This document shows positions 9,387-17,199 of a DNA stretch of 64,000 nucleotides, piece by piece. The DNA is from Rhodococcus triatomae BKS 15-14 (GTDB taxonomy: Bacteria > Actinomycetota > Actinomycetes > Mycobacteriales > Mycobacteriaceae). Numbering within the stretch: position 1 is the stretch's first letter; each line of letters starts with the position of its first letter. The notes under the pieces were generated by a model. That model was given only the letters and a program-made list of their open reading frames with translations. It was not told the origin of the DNA and made no database searches. The stretch lies in contig AODO01000069.1 in the NCBI GenBank assembly GCA_000341795.1, positions 416,625 to 480,624 on the forward strand, read 5' to 3'. Position numbers and translations under genes: made by a program.

Positions 9387-10547
9387 ATGAACCCTGTATC
9401 GAAGGGACGCCATCGTCGGCGTGCCGAACGAGTCACTGTCGCAGGCGCGGTGCCGGTGGCGTTGGCGATCGCGTGCTCCAGTGTTGCGAACTCCGCACCG
9501 GTGCAGCCGGGTGTCGGCGTCGAGGAGGAGGTGCAGCCCGGCGTCCTCGCCGACGAGTCCGCGGCTGCGGAGCCCGCGCCGGTCGAGGAGCCGAAGGAGT
9601 ACTGGGTCGCGCCCCCGGTCGAGTACGCCAACGTCCCGACCCGTACTGCTCCCGCGTCGTACTACGAGTACGACGCCCCGATCGCGCCGGCGTCCGTCGC
9701 GCAGCTGCACCTCCCGGTCCCCGTCGAGGTCGTCGCGCCCATCGAGGCTCCCGAAGAACGGCTTCGTCTCGGCGATTACGTTGCGGACCAGCCGAACTGG
9801 ATGTCGGACACCGTCCTCGAGCGCACCAACAACACCGCCGCGGTGTACGAGGCGCAGATGAACACGTTCTGGCGGTCGACCGGTGTCGAGGCGTCGCGCG
9901 CAGACCGGATCGGTGCCGCCACGATCGGTGGTGCAGCCGTCGGTGGTCTCGGCGCGGCTGCGGTTGCCGGCACCACGGGCGCCGTCGTCGGAGGGTTGAT
10001 CGGCGGAACCGTCGGTGGCACTTCCGGAATCGGCGTTCTGGCGGGTGCTGCAACGGTTGCTCAAGGCTTTGTCGCCGCCCCGATTCCGGTCATCACGACG
10101 GCCATGGGTGGGGCGATCGGCGCGGCAGCGGTCGGCATCCCGGCTGCTGTCGTGGCAGGTGTCGCGGGCGCGGCTGTCGGTGCCGCGCACGGCGCTGCGT
10201 TCGGCGCCGGTGACACCCTCGCCGAGCCGATCGAGATGGATCTTCGCCAGGCCCCGACCGTCGACGAGTCCGCCGTCACCGAGTCCACCCGCCGCACCCT
10301 CGAGCAGATCGAAGCGCTGCCCGGGGGCCAACAGGTCGCCGACGCGATCCGCAGCGGTGCCTTCTGGATTCCGCCGCAGCTCGAAGCGATGGACGAGCAG
10401 GTTCGCGGGACCGTCTCCTCGGTGCCTGGAGGAACCGAGGCGATCGCGGCGGTGGACGCGGGCAACGCCGACGCCGCGGCCATCTTCGAGCCCCAGGTCC
10501 AGCAGTCCGGAGCCGCGAACTCGGCGGTCCAGGCAGGACTCGCCTGA
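9387..10547 (+). CDS. Exported protein with long Gly/Ala-rich glycine-zipper core
   Basis: About 386 residues; I do not recognise a named family. A basic N-terminus and hydrophobic stretch (VTVAGAVPVALAIACSSVANSA) look like a Sec signal. Residues about 40-170 are Pro/Glu/Val-rich and acidic. Residues about 177-274 are almost only Gly, Ala, Val and Ile, with repeated GG and GxxxG spacing (AATIGGAAVGGLGAAAVAG), a pattern known from glycine zippers that pack in or across membranes. The C-terminus is soluble and acidic. The start is fixed by GGAGGGA at good spacing. A wall- or membrane-inserted structural or pore-like protein is inference only. Confidence 0.65.
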   Translation: MNPVSKGRHRRRAERVTVAGAVPVALAIACSSVANSAPVQPGVGVEEEVQPGVLADESAAAEPAPVEEPKEYWVAPPVEYANVPTRTAPASYYEYDAPIAPASVAQLHLPVPVEVVAPIEAPEERLRLGDYVADQPNWMSDTVLERTNNTAAVYEAQMNTFWRSTGVEASRADRIGAATIGGAAVGGLGAAAVAGTTGAVVGGLIGGTVGGTSGIGVLAGAATVAQGFVAAPIPVITTAMGGAIGAAAVGIPAAVVAGVAGAAVGAAHGAAFGAGDTLAEPIEMDLRQAPTVDESAVTESTRRTLEQIEALPGGQQVADAIRSGAFWIPPQLEAMDEQVRGTVSSVPGGTEAIAAVDAGNADAAAIFEPQVQQSGAANSAVQAGLA

Positions 10548-10598
10548 GAGGTGCTCTAAACTCCGCTCGCGCAGGCGATCACGCGGTGGGAGGGGCGA

Positions 10599-11402
10599 GT
10601 GGGAGTGGACCGGTCGAGCATGTCGCCGGAGGAGTTCGACAAATGGGTGGCCCAGGAGTCGGAGGCCGCCGGGACGACTGGAGTGGCACAACCGGGCTGG
10701 CTCTCGGCGGAGGCGGGGTCGTCGCAGGCCGCGCCCGCCGCTGGGACCGCGGACCCGGGTGAGTCGGCGGCGCCCGGGGGTGCGGACGTGGCCGAGCCCG
10801 AATGGCTCAAGGCCGGACCGGCGACGCCGGCGGCACGTACCCCCGCCGCGAGGACCCCGGCTCCGGAGGAGCCCCGGTCGACGACGTCGCGCGCGCGTCG
10901 CGGGGGAGTCCTCGCCGTGGTCGCGGCGGTGGCCGTCGCCGGGGCGCTCGCCGCGACCGGTCTCGCCTTGAACGCCAAGGACTCCGAAGCCGAACCCACG
11001 TCTGTTGCCGCCGCGTCGACCACCCCCGAGATCGAAGAGAACACGTGGTGCACCGGGATGGGTGAGGGCGTGGTCGCCACCCTCGACTCCGACGATCCCG
11101 GCCTCGCCGCGATCGCCGGTTTCGAGCGTGCCTACTACGTGCTGCGGGACGGCCGACGGGTCCGTGAGTACGTGGCTCCGGACGCTCGCGTCGGCTCCGC
11201 GGAGAAGATCGACGGAGCGATTCGGCAGGTTCCCGTCGGCACCACCCACTGCGTGCTGGCGAAGAAGACCGCCGAGGGCGCCTACGCGGTGGACCTGTTC
11301 GAACGGCGCCCGGACGGCACCTCCGAGTTCTGGCAGTCGACGATGCTCACCGCGACGACTCCCGACGGCACCCGGATCACCGCGATCCTCAGTCGCGGCT
11401 AG
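10599..11402 (+). CDS. Single-pass membrane protein, unknown extracytoplasmic domain
   Basis: About 267 residues from a GTG start. The N-terminal 95 residues are acidic and Ala/Pro-rich with a tandem AARTPAARTPAP, then one membrane segment (GGVLAVVAAVAVAGALAATGLAL) follows basic residues, so the C-terminal domain of about 130 residues should lie outside. That domain has two cysteines (NTWCTGMG and TTHCVLAKK) that could pair, and resembles small exported domains of unknown function in rhodococci. It follows the glycine-zipper gene by 51 bases on the same strand and may be co-transcribed. Confidence 0.7.
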   Translation: MGVDRSSMSPEEFDKWVAQESEAAGTTGVAQPGWLSAEAGSSQAAPAAGTADPGESAAPGGADVAEPEWLKAGPATPAARTPAARTPAPEEPRSTTSRARRGGVLAVVAAVAVAGALAATGLALNAKDSEAEPTSVAAASTTPEIEENTWCTGMGEGVVATLDSDDPGLAAIAGFERAYYVLRDGRRVREYVAPDARVGSAEKIDGAIRQVPVGTTHCVLAKKTAEGAYAVDLFERRPDGTSEFWQSTMLTATTPDGTRITAILSRG

Positions 11403-11466
11403 GGCGTGTCTCCGAATCCCTCTCAGACGCCAGGTGTGCCGAAACGGGGATTGGGAGACATGCCCT
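11401..11466. terminator. Imperfect terminator hairpin between convergent genes
   Basis: Arms at 11401-11421 and 11446-11466 pair over about 20 bases with two mismatches (AGGGCGTGTCTCC against GGGAGACATGCCCT). It begins at the stop codon of the membrane-protein gene and lies just before the convergent cyclase gene end. Confidence 0.5.
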
Positions 11467-11471
11467 GGAGG

Positions 11472-12953
11472 TCAGGCTCCGGCACCCGGTTGCCGGGCGT
11501 ACGCCAGGCGCACCGCGGCCCGCAGCACCTGCGGTGTTCGCCGAGCGGCGGTGAGGACCGCGCGGTCCAGAGTCGACAGGCTGGGCCGGTGGCGGGGGAC
11601 GACCGGCCGTTCGGTGCCGGACAGCGCGAACAGCGGCCACCGTCCGGGCACACCCTTCAGGGTGTGGGTCCCGCGCGGGGTGAAGGTGAGGCCGGATCCG
11701 ACGGCCAGGTCCCGGACGGCGTTCGACACCAGGATCTCTCCCGCGCCGGCGAGAGCCCCGATGCGGGCGCCCGCGTGCACCGCCATGCCGGTGAGGTCGG
11801 TGCCGCTGCGTTCGAGCGAACCACTGTGCACCCCCACCCGAACCACGATGCCCAGTTCGGCAACGCCACGGACGATGGTCTCGGCGCACCGGACGGCGTC
11901 GACGGCCGAATCGAAGACGCTGAACGTGCCGTCCCCCACGACGTTGACGAGCCGCCCCCCGGCCCCGTCGACGGCGTCCCGCACCGCGCACTCGTGCGCG
12001 GCGCGCAGGTCGCGGTAGTCGTGGTCGCCGAGGCGGGCGAGCAGTTCGGTCGACCCGACGATGTCGGTGAACAACACACATCCGAGGAACCGGTCGACGT
12101 CCACGGGAAGGTCGGTGCCCCCGATCAGCTCCTCCACCTCTTCGAGCACCGGCAGCCAGGCTTCGCCCAGCGAGGCGCCGGGCGCCGACGTACGGAGCAC
12201 GTGCATCGATCCACCGGGTACCGCGTCGGCGATGCGGCGGGCCACCTCGGGTGGTCGCAGCGATCCTCCTGGATGCAACACCCGCGTCGGGCACTGAACG
12301 GAACCCAGTGCGTCCCAACAGTTCACACGAAGTGCCCACTCCAGATGCGCGCAGGCGGTCGCCGGGGTGGCGGTGGAGCGTTCCAACAGGCCCATCAACC
12401 GACGGTTGAGCGGGGAGTCGACGGGGGTGTCCCACACCTGCAGGGTGCGTCCGGATCCCCAGGCGGCGTAGGCGGCGCGTACCCCGGTCACGAAGCCGGC
12501 GAGGTCCGCCCCCTCCCAGCCGGGTGGGGTGGTGTCGTCGCAGCGGACGAGACCTTCGATGTAGGGCTGGTCGAGCACCAGTCCGCGCACCCGCTCCGGA
12601 TGCCGCGCCGCCAGCATGACGACGGGTCCGCAGGTGCTGCCCAGGCCGAGCAGGACGGCATCGGCGATGCCCTCGGCGTCCATGACCGCCAGTACGTCGG
12701 AGGCCTGCTCGTCGAGGGTGGGGACGTGGTCCGTGGGATCGGACAGGGCGACGCCGCGCCGCAGCAGGATGACGTTCCGACGCCGGCCGCCGGCGCGTTC
12801 GAAGAGGTACTGCAGATGGGGGTCGGTCCACATCAGGTCGGGGTGCAGGCCGATCTCGAAGAACCAGACGACGGTCGGATCTCCGTCCCCGGAGACCTGG
12901 TACGCGAGGGCATGCCCGTCACGCTGGACATACCGTGTCACGGGTGGGTCCAT
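11472..12953 (-). CDS. Alpha/beta hydrolase fused to class III nucleotidyl cyclase
   Basis: About 493 residues. Residues about 20-265 form an alpha/beta hydrolase-like domain; the nucleophile region reads LGLGSTCGP, so the serine is kept but the flanking glycines of G-x-S-x-G are replaced. Residues about 285-450 form a class III cyclase domain with both metal aspartates (VLFTDIVGST and NVVGDGTFSVFD) and the usual ending LKGVPGRWPLFAL. This architecture is common among actinobacterial adenylate cyclases, where the hydrolase part is thought to sense a ligand. Making cyclic AMP is likely; hydrolytic activity is doubtful. Confidence 0.85.
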   Translation of the reverse strand: MDPPVTRYVQRDGHALAYQVSGDGDPTVVWFFEIGLHPDLMWTDPHLQYLFERAGGRRRNVILLRRGVALSDPTDHVPTLDEQASDVLAVMDAEGIADAVLLGLGSTCGPVVMLAARHPERVRGLVLDQPYIEGLVRCDDTTPPGWEGADLAGFVTGVRAAYAAWGSGRTLQVWDTPVDSPLNRRLMGLLERSTATPATACAHLEWALRVNCWDALGSVQCPTRVLHPGGSLRPPEVARRIADAVPGGSMHVLRTSAPGASLGEAWLPVLEEVEELIGGTDLPVDVDRFLGCVLFTDIVGSTELLARLGDHDYRDLRAAHECAVRDAVDGAGGRLVNVVGDGTFSVFDSAVDAVRCAETIVRGVAELGIVVRVGVHSGSLERSGTDLTGMAVHAGARIGALAGAGEILVSNAVRDLAVGSGLTFTPRGTHTLKGVPGRWPLFALSGTERPVVPRHRPSLSTLDRAVLTAARRTPQVLRAAVRLAYARQPGAGA

Positions 12954-13108
12954 GTCCCCATGGTAGTCCCGGTCGGCACCCGATAGTTGTCCCGTGGACG
13001 ACCGCCGCCCCTTGACCCGGCCCCGGGGGTGGCGCGCATCCTGGAACGGATCACGTCGTCGGGGCCGTGGACCTCGGCGCGCAGTCCGGACGCCGGGAGG
13101 TACGGGAA

Positions 13109-13858
13109 ATGCGGATCGTCGTCGTGGGAGGTACAGGCCACATCGGCCGGCAGGTCGTCGAGCACTTGCAGGAGCAGGGACACGACGCGGTGGCGGCGTC
13201 CCCGTCGACGGGAGTGGACGTGCTCACCGGCGCGGGTCTCGCCGACGCGTTCGCCGACGCCGACGTGGTGGTGGACGTGTCGAATCCGCCGTCCTTCGAC
13301 GGACCCGTGGTCGTCGACTTCTTCGACCGTTCCACGGCCAACCAGCTCGCCGCGGAGGCCGATGCGGGGGTGAAACATCACGTCGCACTGTCGATTGTCG
13401 GAGTCGATCGGCTGGTGCCCTCGGACACCGTCGGCTACCTGGACGGGAAGGTCCGGCAGGAGCAACTGATCGTCGCGGGACCCGTTCCGTACACGTTGGT
13501 GCGGGCAACGCAGTTTCACGAGTTCATCGGCATGATCGCGGACGCGTCGTCGCGGGTCGACGGTGTTCACCTGCCGCACTACCTGTTCCAGCCGGTCGCC
13601 GCCGCGGACGTCGCGGCGCTGGTTGCGGAGACGGCGATGGGGGAGCCGCGGGTGGAGGTCGAGATCGCCGGTGCGACAAGGGCTCCGATGGACGAGCTGA
13701 TCGGTGAGGTGCTGCGGGCTCGCGGCGACACCCGAACCGTGATCCGCGACGACGACGCCGGCTACTTCGGGGCGCACCTCGCGGCCGACGGCCTGGTTCC
13801 GGTCGCGGACGGAGCGGTGATCGGCTCGACCGCGTTCGCCGTCCCCAAACGCGGCTGA
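13109..13858 (+). CDS. NmrA/atypical SDR NAD(P)-binding protein
   Basis: About 249 residues. The N-terminus MRIVVVGGTGHIGRQVVEHL is a Rossmann motif of the G-x-x-G-x-x-G kind, and the rest matches NmrA-like and atypical short-chain dehydrogenases that bind a nucleotide cofactor and often act as redox sensors or oxidoreductases. No Tyr-x-x-x-Lys catalytic pair is evident. The ATG at 13109 has GGGAGG eight bases upstream, which excludes the longer upstream frame. The gene ends inside a strong terminator. Confidence 0.8.
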   Translation: MRIVVVGGTGHIGRQVVEHLQEQGHDAVAASPSTGVDVLTGAGLADAFADADVVVDVSNPPSFDGPVVVDFFDRSTANQLAAEADAGVKHHVALSIVGVDRLVPSDTVGYLDGKVRQEQLIVAGPVPYTLVRATQFHEFIGMIADASSRVDGVHLPHYLFQPVAAADVAALVAETAMGEPRVEVEIAGATRAPMDELIGEVLRARGDTRTVIRDDDAGYFGAHLAADGLVPVADGAVIGSTAFAVPKRG

Positions 13859-13903
13859 AGGTGGCCTTCGTGCGCGTGGATCGCACGAAGGCCACCTTCA
13901 GCC
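13853..13903. terminator. Perfect 22-bp terminator between convergent genes
   Basis: Perfect 22-base arms at 13853-13874 and 13882-13903 enclose a 7-base loop. The left arm begins two bases before the TGA of the NmrA-like gene and the right arm lies 16 bases from the end of ahpF on the other strand. The symmetry suggests that it serves both genes. Confidence 0.85.
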
Positions 13904-13919
13904 GGGCGGGGGGTGCGGG

Positions 13920-15515
13920 TCAGACGGTCGCGGGCTCCGCGACCGCTGCCTCGGCGGGGGTGCTGGTGCGGATCAGGTGGTCGAACGCGCCGAGCGCCGC
14001 CGTCGCACCGGAGCCGGCGGCCACGATGATCTGCTTGTACGGCGCGGTCGTGCAGTCACCCGCGGCGAACACACCGGGCACCGAGGTGCGGCCGTGCTCG
14101 TCGACGACGATCTCGCCGCGCGGGCTGAGTTCGACGGTGCCGCTGAGCCATTCGGTGTTCGGGAGCAGGCCGATCTGCACGAACACGCCGTCCAGGGCGA
14201 CGGTGTGCGACTCGTCGGTGGTGCGGTCCGTGTACGCCAGGCCGGTGACCTTGGTGCCGTCGCCGATCACCTCGGTCGAGAGGGTGCTGAGCAGGATGTC
14301 GACGTTCGCCAGGCTGCGGAGCTTGCGCTGCAGCACGTCGTCGGCGCGCAGCTGCGAGTCGAACTCGACCAGCGTCACGTGCTCGACGATGCCCGCGAGG
14401 TCGATCGCGGCCTCGACGCCGGAGTTGCCGCCGCCGATCACCGCGACACGCTTGCCCTTGAAGAGCGGTCCGTCGCAGTGCGGGCAGTAGGTGACGCCCT
14501 TGTTCCGGTACTCGTTCTCGCCGGGGACGTTCATCGCGCGCCAGCGGGCGCCGGTGGACAGGATGACGCTGCGGGAGAGCAGCCGGGCGCCGCTGGCGAG
14601 CTCGACCTCGACCAGCCCGCCCTCGACCTCGGCCGCGGTCAGCTTCGCCGCGTTCTGGGTGTTCATGATGTCGACGTCGTACTGGCGCACGTGGTTCTCG
14701 AGCTCGGCCGCGAACTTGGGGCCCTCGGTGTACGGGACGGACGCGAAGTTCTCGATGCCCATCGTGTCGAGCACCTGGCCACCGAACCGCTCGGAGACGA
14801 CGCCGGTGCGAATTCCCTTGCGGGCCGCGTAGATCGCGGCGGTCGCTCCTGCGGGGCCGCCACCGACGACGAGCACGTCGAAGGGGTCCTTCTCGGAGAT
14901 CGCGGTTGCGGTGCGCTCGGCGGCGCCGGTGTCGAGCTTGCCGATGATCTGCTCGAGGCTCATCCGGCCGGATCCGAACGGCTCACCGTTGAGGAAGACG
15001 GTCGGCACGGCCATCACCTGGCGGCTGTCGACCTCGTCCTGGAAGAGGGAGCCCTCGATGGCGATGTGCTTGATGCGCGGGTTGACGACGGCCATAACGT
15101 TCAGCGCCTGCACGACGTCGGGGCAGTTCTGGCAGGACAGCGAGAAGTAGGTCTCGAAGTAGAAGTCGCCCTCGAGGTCGCGTGCCTGCGCGAGGAGGTC
15201 CGCGGCTTCCTTCGAGGGGTGTCCACCGACCTGCAGCAGGGCGAGGACGAGGGAGGTGAACTCGTGGCCGAGCGGGATGCCGGCGAACTGGACCTCGACG
15301 TCGGTGCCGACGCGGCGGATGGCGAAGGACGGACGGCGCGGGTCGTCGCCGGTGCGGACGTGCGTGACCTGGTCGGACAGGCCGGCGATCTGGTCCAGGA
15401 GCCCGGCGAGCTCGGTGGACTTCGCGCTGTCGTCGAGGCTGGACACCAGCTCGATCGGCTGGGTCACCTTCTCGAGGAGGGACTTCAGTTGGTTGGCGAG
15501 GCCGGCTTCGAGCAT
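13920..15515 (-). CDS. ahpF: AhpF: NADH-dependent peroxiredoxin reductase
   Basis: About 531 residues, the length of enteric AhpF. The N-terminal thioredoxin-fold domain carries SCQNCPD (Cys 128/131), followed by a FAD/NADH domain of the thioredoxin-reductase type with [12 protein letters not shown], the redox centre YCPHCDG (Cys 344/347) and [15 protein letters not shown]. It passes electrons from NADH to AhpC. I chose the ATG at 15515 (nine bases after GGAG) over an in-frame TTG at 15524 that sits directly against the ribosome site. It lies downstream of ahpC on the same strand, with a hairpin between. Confidence 0.95.
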   Translation of the reverse strand: MLEAGLANQLKSLLEKVTQPIELVSSLDDSAKSTELAGLLDQIAGLSDQVTHVRTGDDPRRPSFAIRRVGTDVEVQFAGIPLGHEFTSLVLALLQVGGHPSKEAADLLAQARDLEGDFYFETYFSLSCQNCPDVVQALNVMAVVNPRIKHIAIEGSLFQDEVDSRQVMAVPTVFLNGEPFGSGRMSLEQIIGKLDTGAAERTATAISEKDPFDVLVVGGGPAGATAAIYAARKGIRTGVVSERFGGQVLDTMGIENFASVPYTEGPKFAAELENHVRQYDVDIMNTQNAAKLTAAEVEGGLVEVELASGARLLSRSVILSTGARWRAMNVPGENEYRNKGVTYCPHCDGPLFKGKRVAVIGGGNSGVEAAIDLAGIVEHVTLVEFDSQLRADDVLQRKLRSLANVDILLSTLSTEVIGDGTKVTGLAYTDRTTDESHTVALDGVFVQIGLLPNTEWLSGTVELSPRGEIVVDEHGRTSVPGVFAAGDCTTAPYKQIIVAAGSGATAALGAFDHLIRTSTPAEAAVAEPATV

Positions 15516-15611
15516 GAGGATCAACTCCGTGGGGGTGGTGCGACGGGTGGGAAAGGGCAGTTACTCAGCTCGAGCCGAGACGCGGATTCGCTACGGCGGG
15601 CCGACCCCGGC

Positions 15612-15637
15612 GGCACGGGACGTCGTTGTCCCGTGCC
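15612..15637 (-). terminator. Hairpin between ahpC and ahpF
   Basis: Perfect 10-base arms GGCACGGGAC and GTCCCGTGCC with a 6-base loop, about 25 bases after the ahpC stop. It probably attenuates read-through so that ahpC is expressed more than ahpF, or stabilises the ahpC message. Confidence 0.6.
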
Positions 15638-15662
15638 ACCGGTGCGGACGTGATTCGGCGAA

Positions 15663-16226
15663 TCAGATCTTGCCGACGAGCTCCAGCGACGGGGCGAGGG
15701 TCTCTTCGCCCTCTTCCCACTTCGCGGGGCAGACCTCGCCCGGGTGGTTGCGGACGTACTGCGCGGCCTTGACCTTGCGGACGAGCTCGGCGGCGTTGCG
15801 GCCGATGCCCTCGGCGGTGACCTCGGTGAACTGGACGACGCCGTCCGGGTCGACGAGGAAGGTGCCGCGGTCGGCGAGGCCCTGGTTCTCGCGGAGAACC
15901 TCGAAGTCGGAGCTGATCTGCAGGGTCGGGTCACCGATCATCGCGTACTTGATCTTGTTGATCGTGTCGGACGAGCCGTGCCACGCCTTGTGGGTGAAGT
16001 GCGTGTCGGTCGAGACGGAGAAGACCTCGACGCCCAGGCGCTGCAGCTCCTCGTAGTGGTCGGCCAGGTCGCCCAGCTCGGTCGGGCAGACGAAGGTGAA
16101 GTCGGCCGGGTAGAAGAAGAAGATCGCCCACTTGCCCTTGATGTCCTCGTCGGAGACGGTGACGAAGGCACCGTTCTGGAACGCCTCAGCGGAGAACGGC
16201 TTGATCTTCTTGTTGATCAGCGACAT
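15663..16226 (-). CDS. ahpC: AhpC: alkyl hydroperoxide peroxiredoxin
   Basis: 187 residues, the size of the enteric enzyme. The peroxidatic cysteine lies in DFTFVCPTE (Cys 47) and the resolving cysteine in GEVCPAKW (Cys 166), so this is a typical 2-Cys AhpC/Prx1 peroxiredoxin that reduces hydrogen peroxide, organic peroxides and peroxynitrite. The partner reductase AhpF follows downstream. This differs from the mycobacterial AhpC-AhpD pairing. The ATG at 16226 gives the family start MSLINKK. Upstream lies an OxyR-like palindrome but no oxyR gene. Confidence 0.96.
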   Translation of the reverse strand: MSLINKKIKPFSAEAFQNGAFVTVSDEDIKGKWAIFFFYPADFTFVCPTELGDLADHYEELQRLGVEVFSVSTDTHFTHKAWHGSSDTINKIKYAMIGDPTLQISSDFEVLRENQGLADRGTFLVDPDGVVQFTEVTAEGIGRNAAELVRKVKAAQYVRNHPGEVCPAKWEEGEETLAPSLELVGKI

Positions 16227-16282
16227 AAAGAGCCTCACTCGATTCGGGGTTTGTCGTGTGTGACTCGAAGCTAACGAGGCTT

Positions 16283-16303
16283 TATTGATTGCGCCAATCG
16301 ATA
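16283..16303. promoter_or_regulatory. OxyR/LysR-type operator candidate upstream of ahpC
   Basis: TATTGATTG-CGC-CAATCGATA is an inverted repeat with one mismatch, 57 bases before the ahpC start, and contains a T-N11-A core (ATTGATTGCGCCAAT) as LysR-type regulators prefer. A further ATAG-N7-CTAT element, the OxyR half-operator form, lies at 16319-16333. The position in an AT-rich ahpC promoter fits peroxide control by OxyR; binding itself is inference. Confidence 0.5.
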
Positions 16304-16386
16304 GTTCTTAGTACTTCAATAGAGGAACGCTATAAGCACAGCATCGTGATCTGGAATGACCCCAAAAAGGCTACAACTGTGACCGA

Positions 16387-16997
16387 TCACATACCGATGG
16401 CCGTACCCGGGCGCGGATCCGCCGACGCTCGCCGCCGGATCCGCGCACCGGACCACGACCCCAGAAACGCCAGCAGATCCTTGTTGAGCTGGTCCTTGTG
16501 CGTGTCGGTGATGCCGTGCGGGGCCCCCGGGTAGACCACGAGCTCGGCGTCGTCGATCAGCGCCGCCGACGCCTTGCCACCCACCTCGAACGGAACCACC
16601 TGGTCGTCGTCGCCGTGGATCACCAGCGTCGGGACGTCGATCCTGGCACGACCTGTGCGATCCGGCCGGTGCCGTGCCTGCCGACGTACCGGGCGACCTC
16701 GCCACCGCCGGTCGAGAATCCGACGAGGGTGACGTCTCGGAGGTCGAGGTGATCGATCAGGCCGGCGAGGTCGTCGGCGTAGGTGTCCATCTCGTTGCCG
16801 TCCCAGGTTTGCGTGGACCGGCCGTGACCGCGGCGATCGTGAGCGATCACCCGGTAGCCGTTGGCGGCGAGGAACAACTGTTGCGCCTCCCAGCTGTCCG
16901 AGTTCAGCGGCCAGCCGTGGCTGAGGACGACGGGTCGGCCTCGTCCCCAGTCCTTGAAGTGGATGTCGGTTCCGTCCGGGGTGGTGAACGTCGGCAT
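16387..16997 (-). pseudogene. Arylesterase/chloroperoxidase-type hydrolase with internal deletion and frameshift
   Basis: The 5' part (16620-16997) encodes a good hydrolase N-terminus: [18 protein letters not shown], an oxyanion region [12 protein letters not shown] and the nucleophile [12 protein letters not shown]. After [11 protein letters not shown] the frame runs out of family sequence and stops. The C-terminal part resumes in another frame ([18 protein letters not shown], then [14 protein letters not shown], with the acid and histidine). About 120-130 residues of the usual 275, the cap region, are missing between the two. This fits one deletion that also shifted the frame, so the gene should be inactive. 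A sequencing error could not explain the missing block. Confidence 0.8.
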
Positions 16998-17104
16998 GGC
17001 ACGTCCTTCGGGGAGGTCTGCGGGGACGAGGTCAACGTATGACGGTCCGGAGCCGGTCGAACGGTTCGCCGGCGCACGGTTCTGTCCCCACCGTGCACCC
17101 GCCG

Positions 17105-17148
17105 CTGTGCGTGCTTTCGGTAGTGGGGGCTACCAGAAGTGCGCACAG
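17105..17148. repeat. Dispersed hairpin repeat, copy 1
   Basis: Arms of 19 bases (17105-17123 and 17130-17148, four mismatches) around a short G-rich loop. The segment from about 17115 to 17151 matches the element at 62268-62304 at about 33 of 37 positions. Here it lies between divergent genes, so it is not an obvious terminator for either neighbour. Confidence 0.6.
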
Positions 17149-17199
17149 GCGAATAGGTTGTGTGTAACCGGTAGAACTACCAACCAGTAGGGGTACGAA

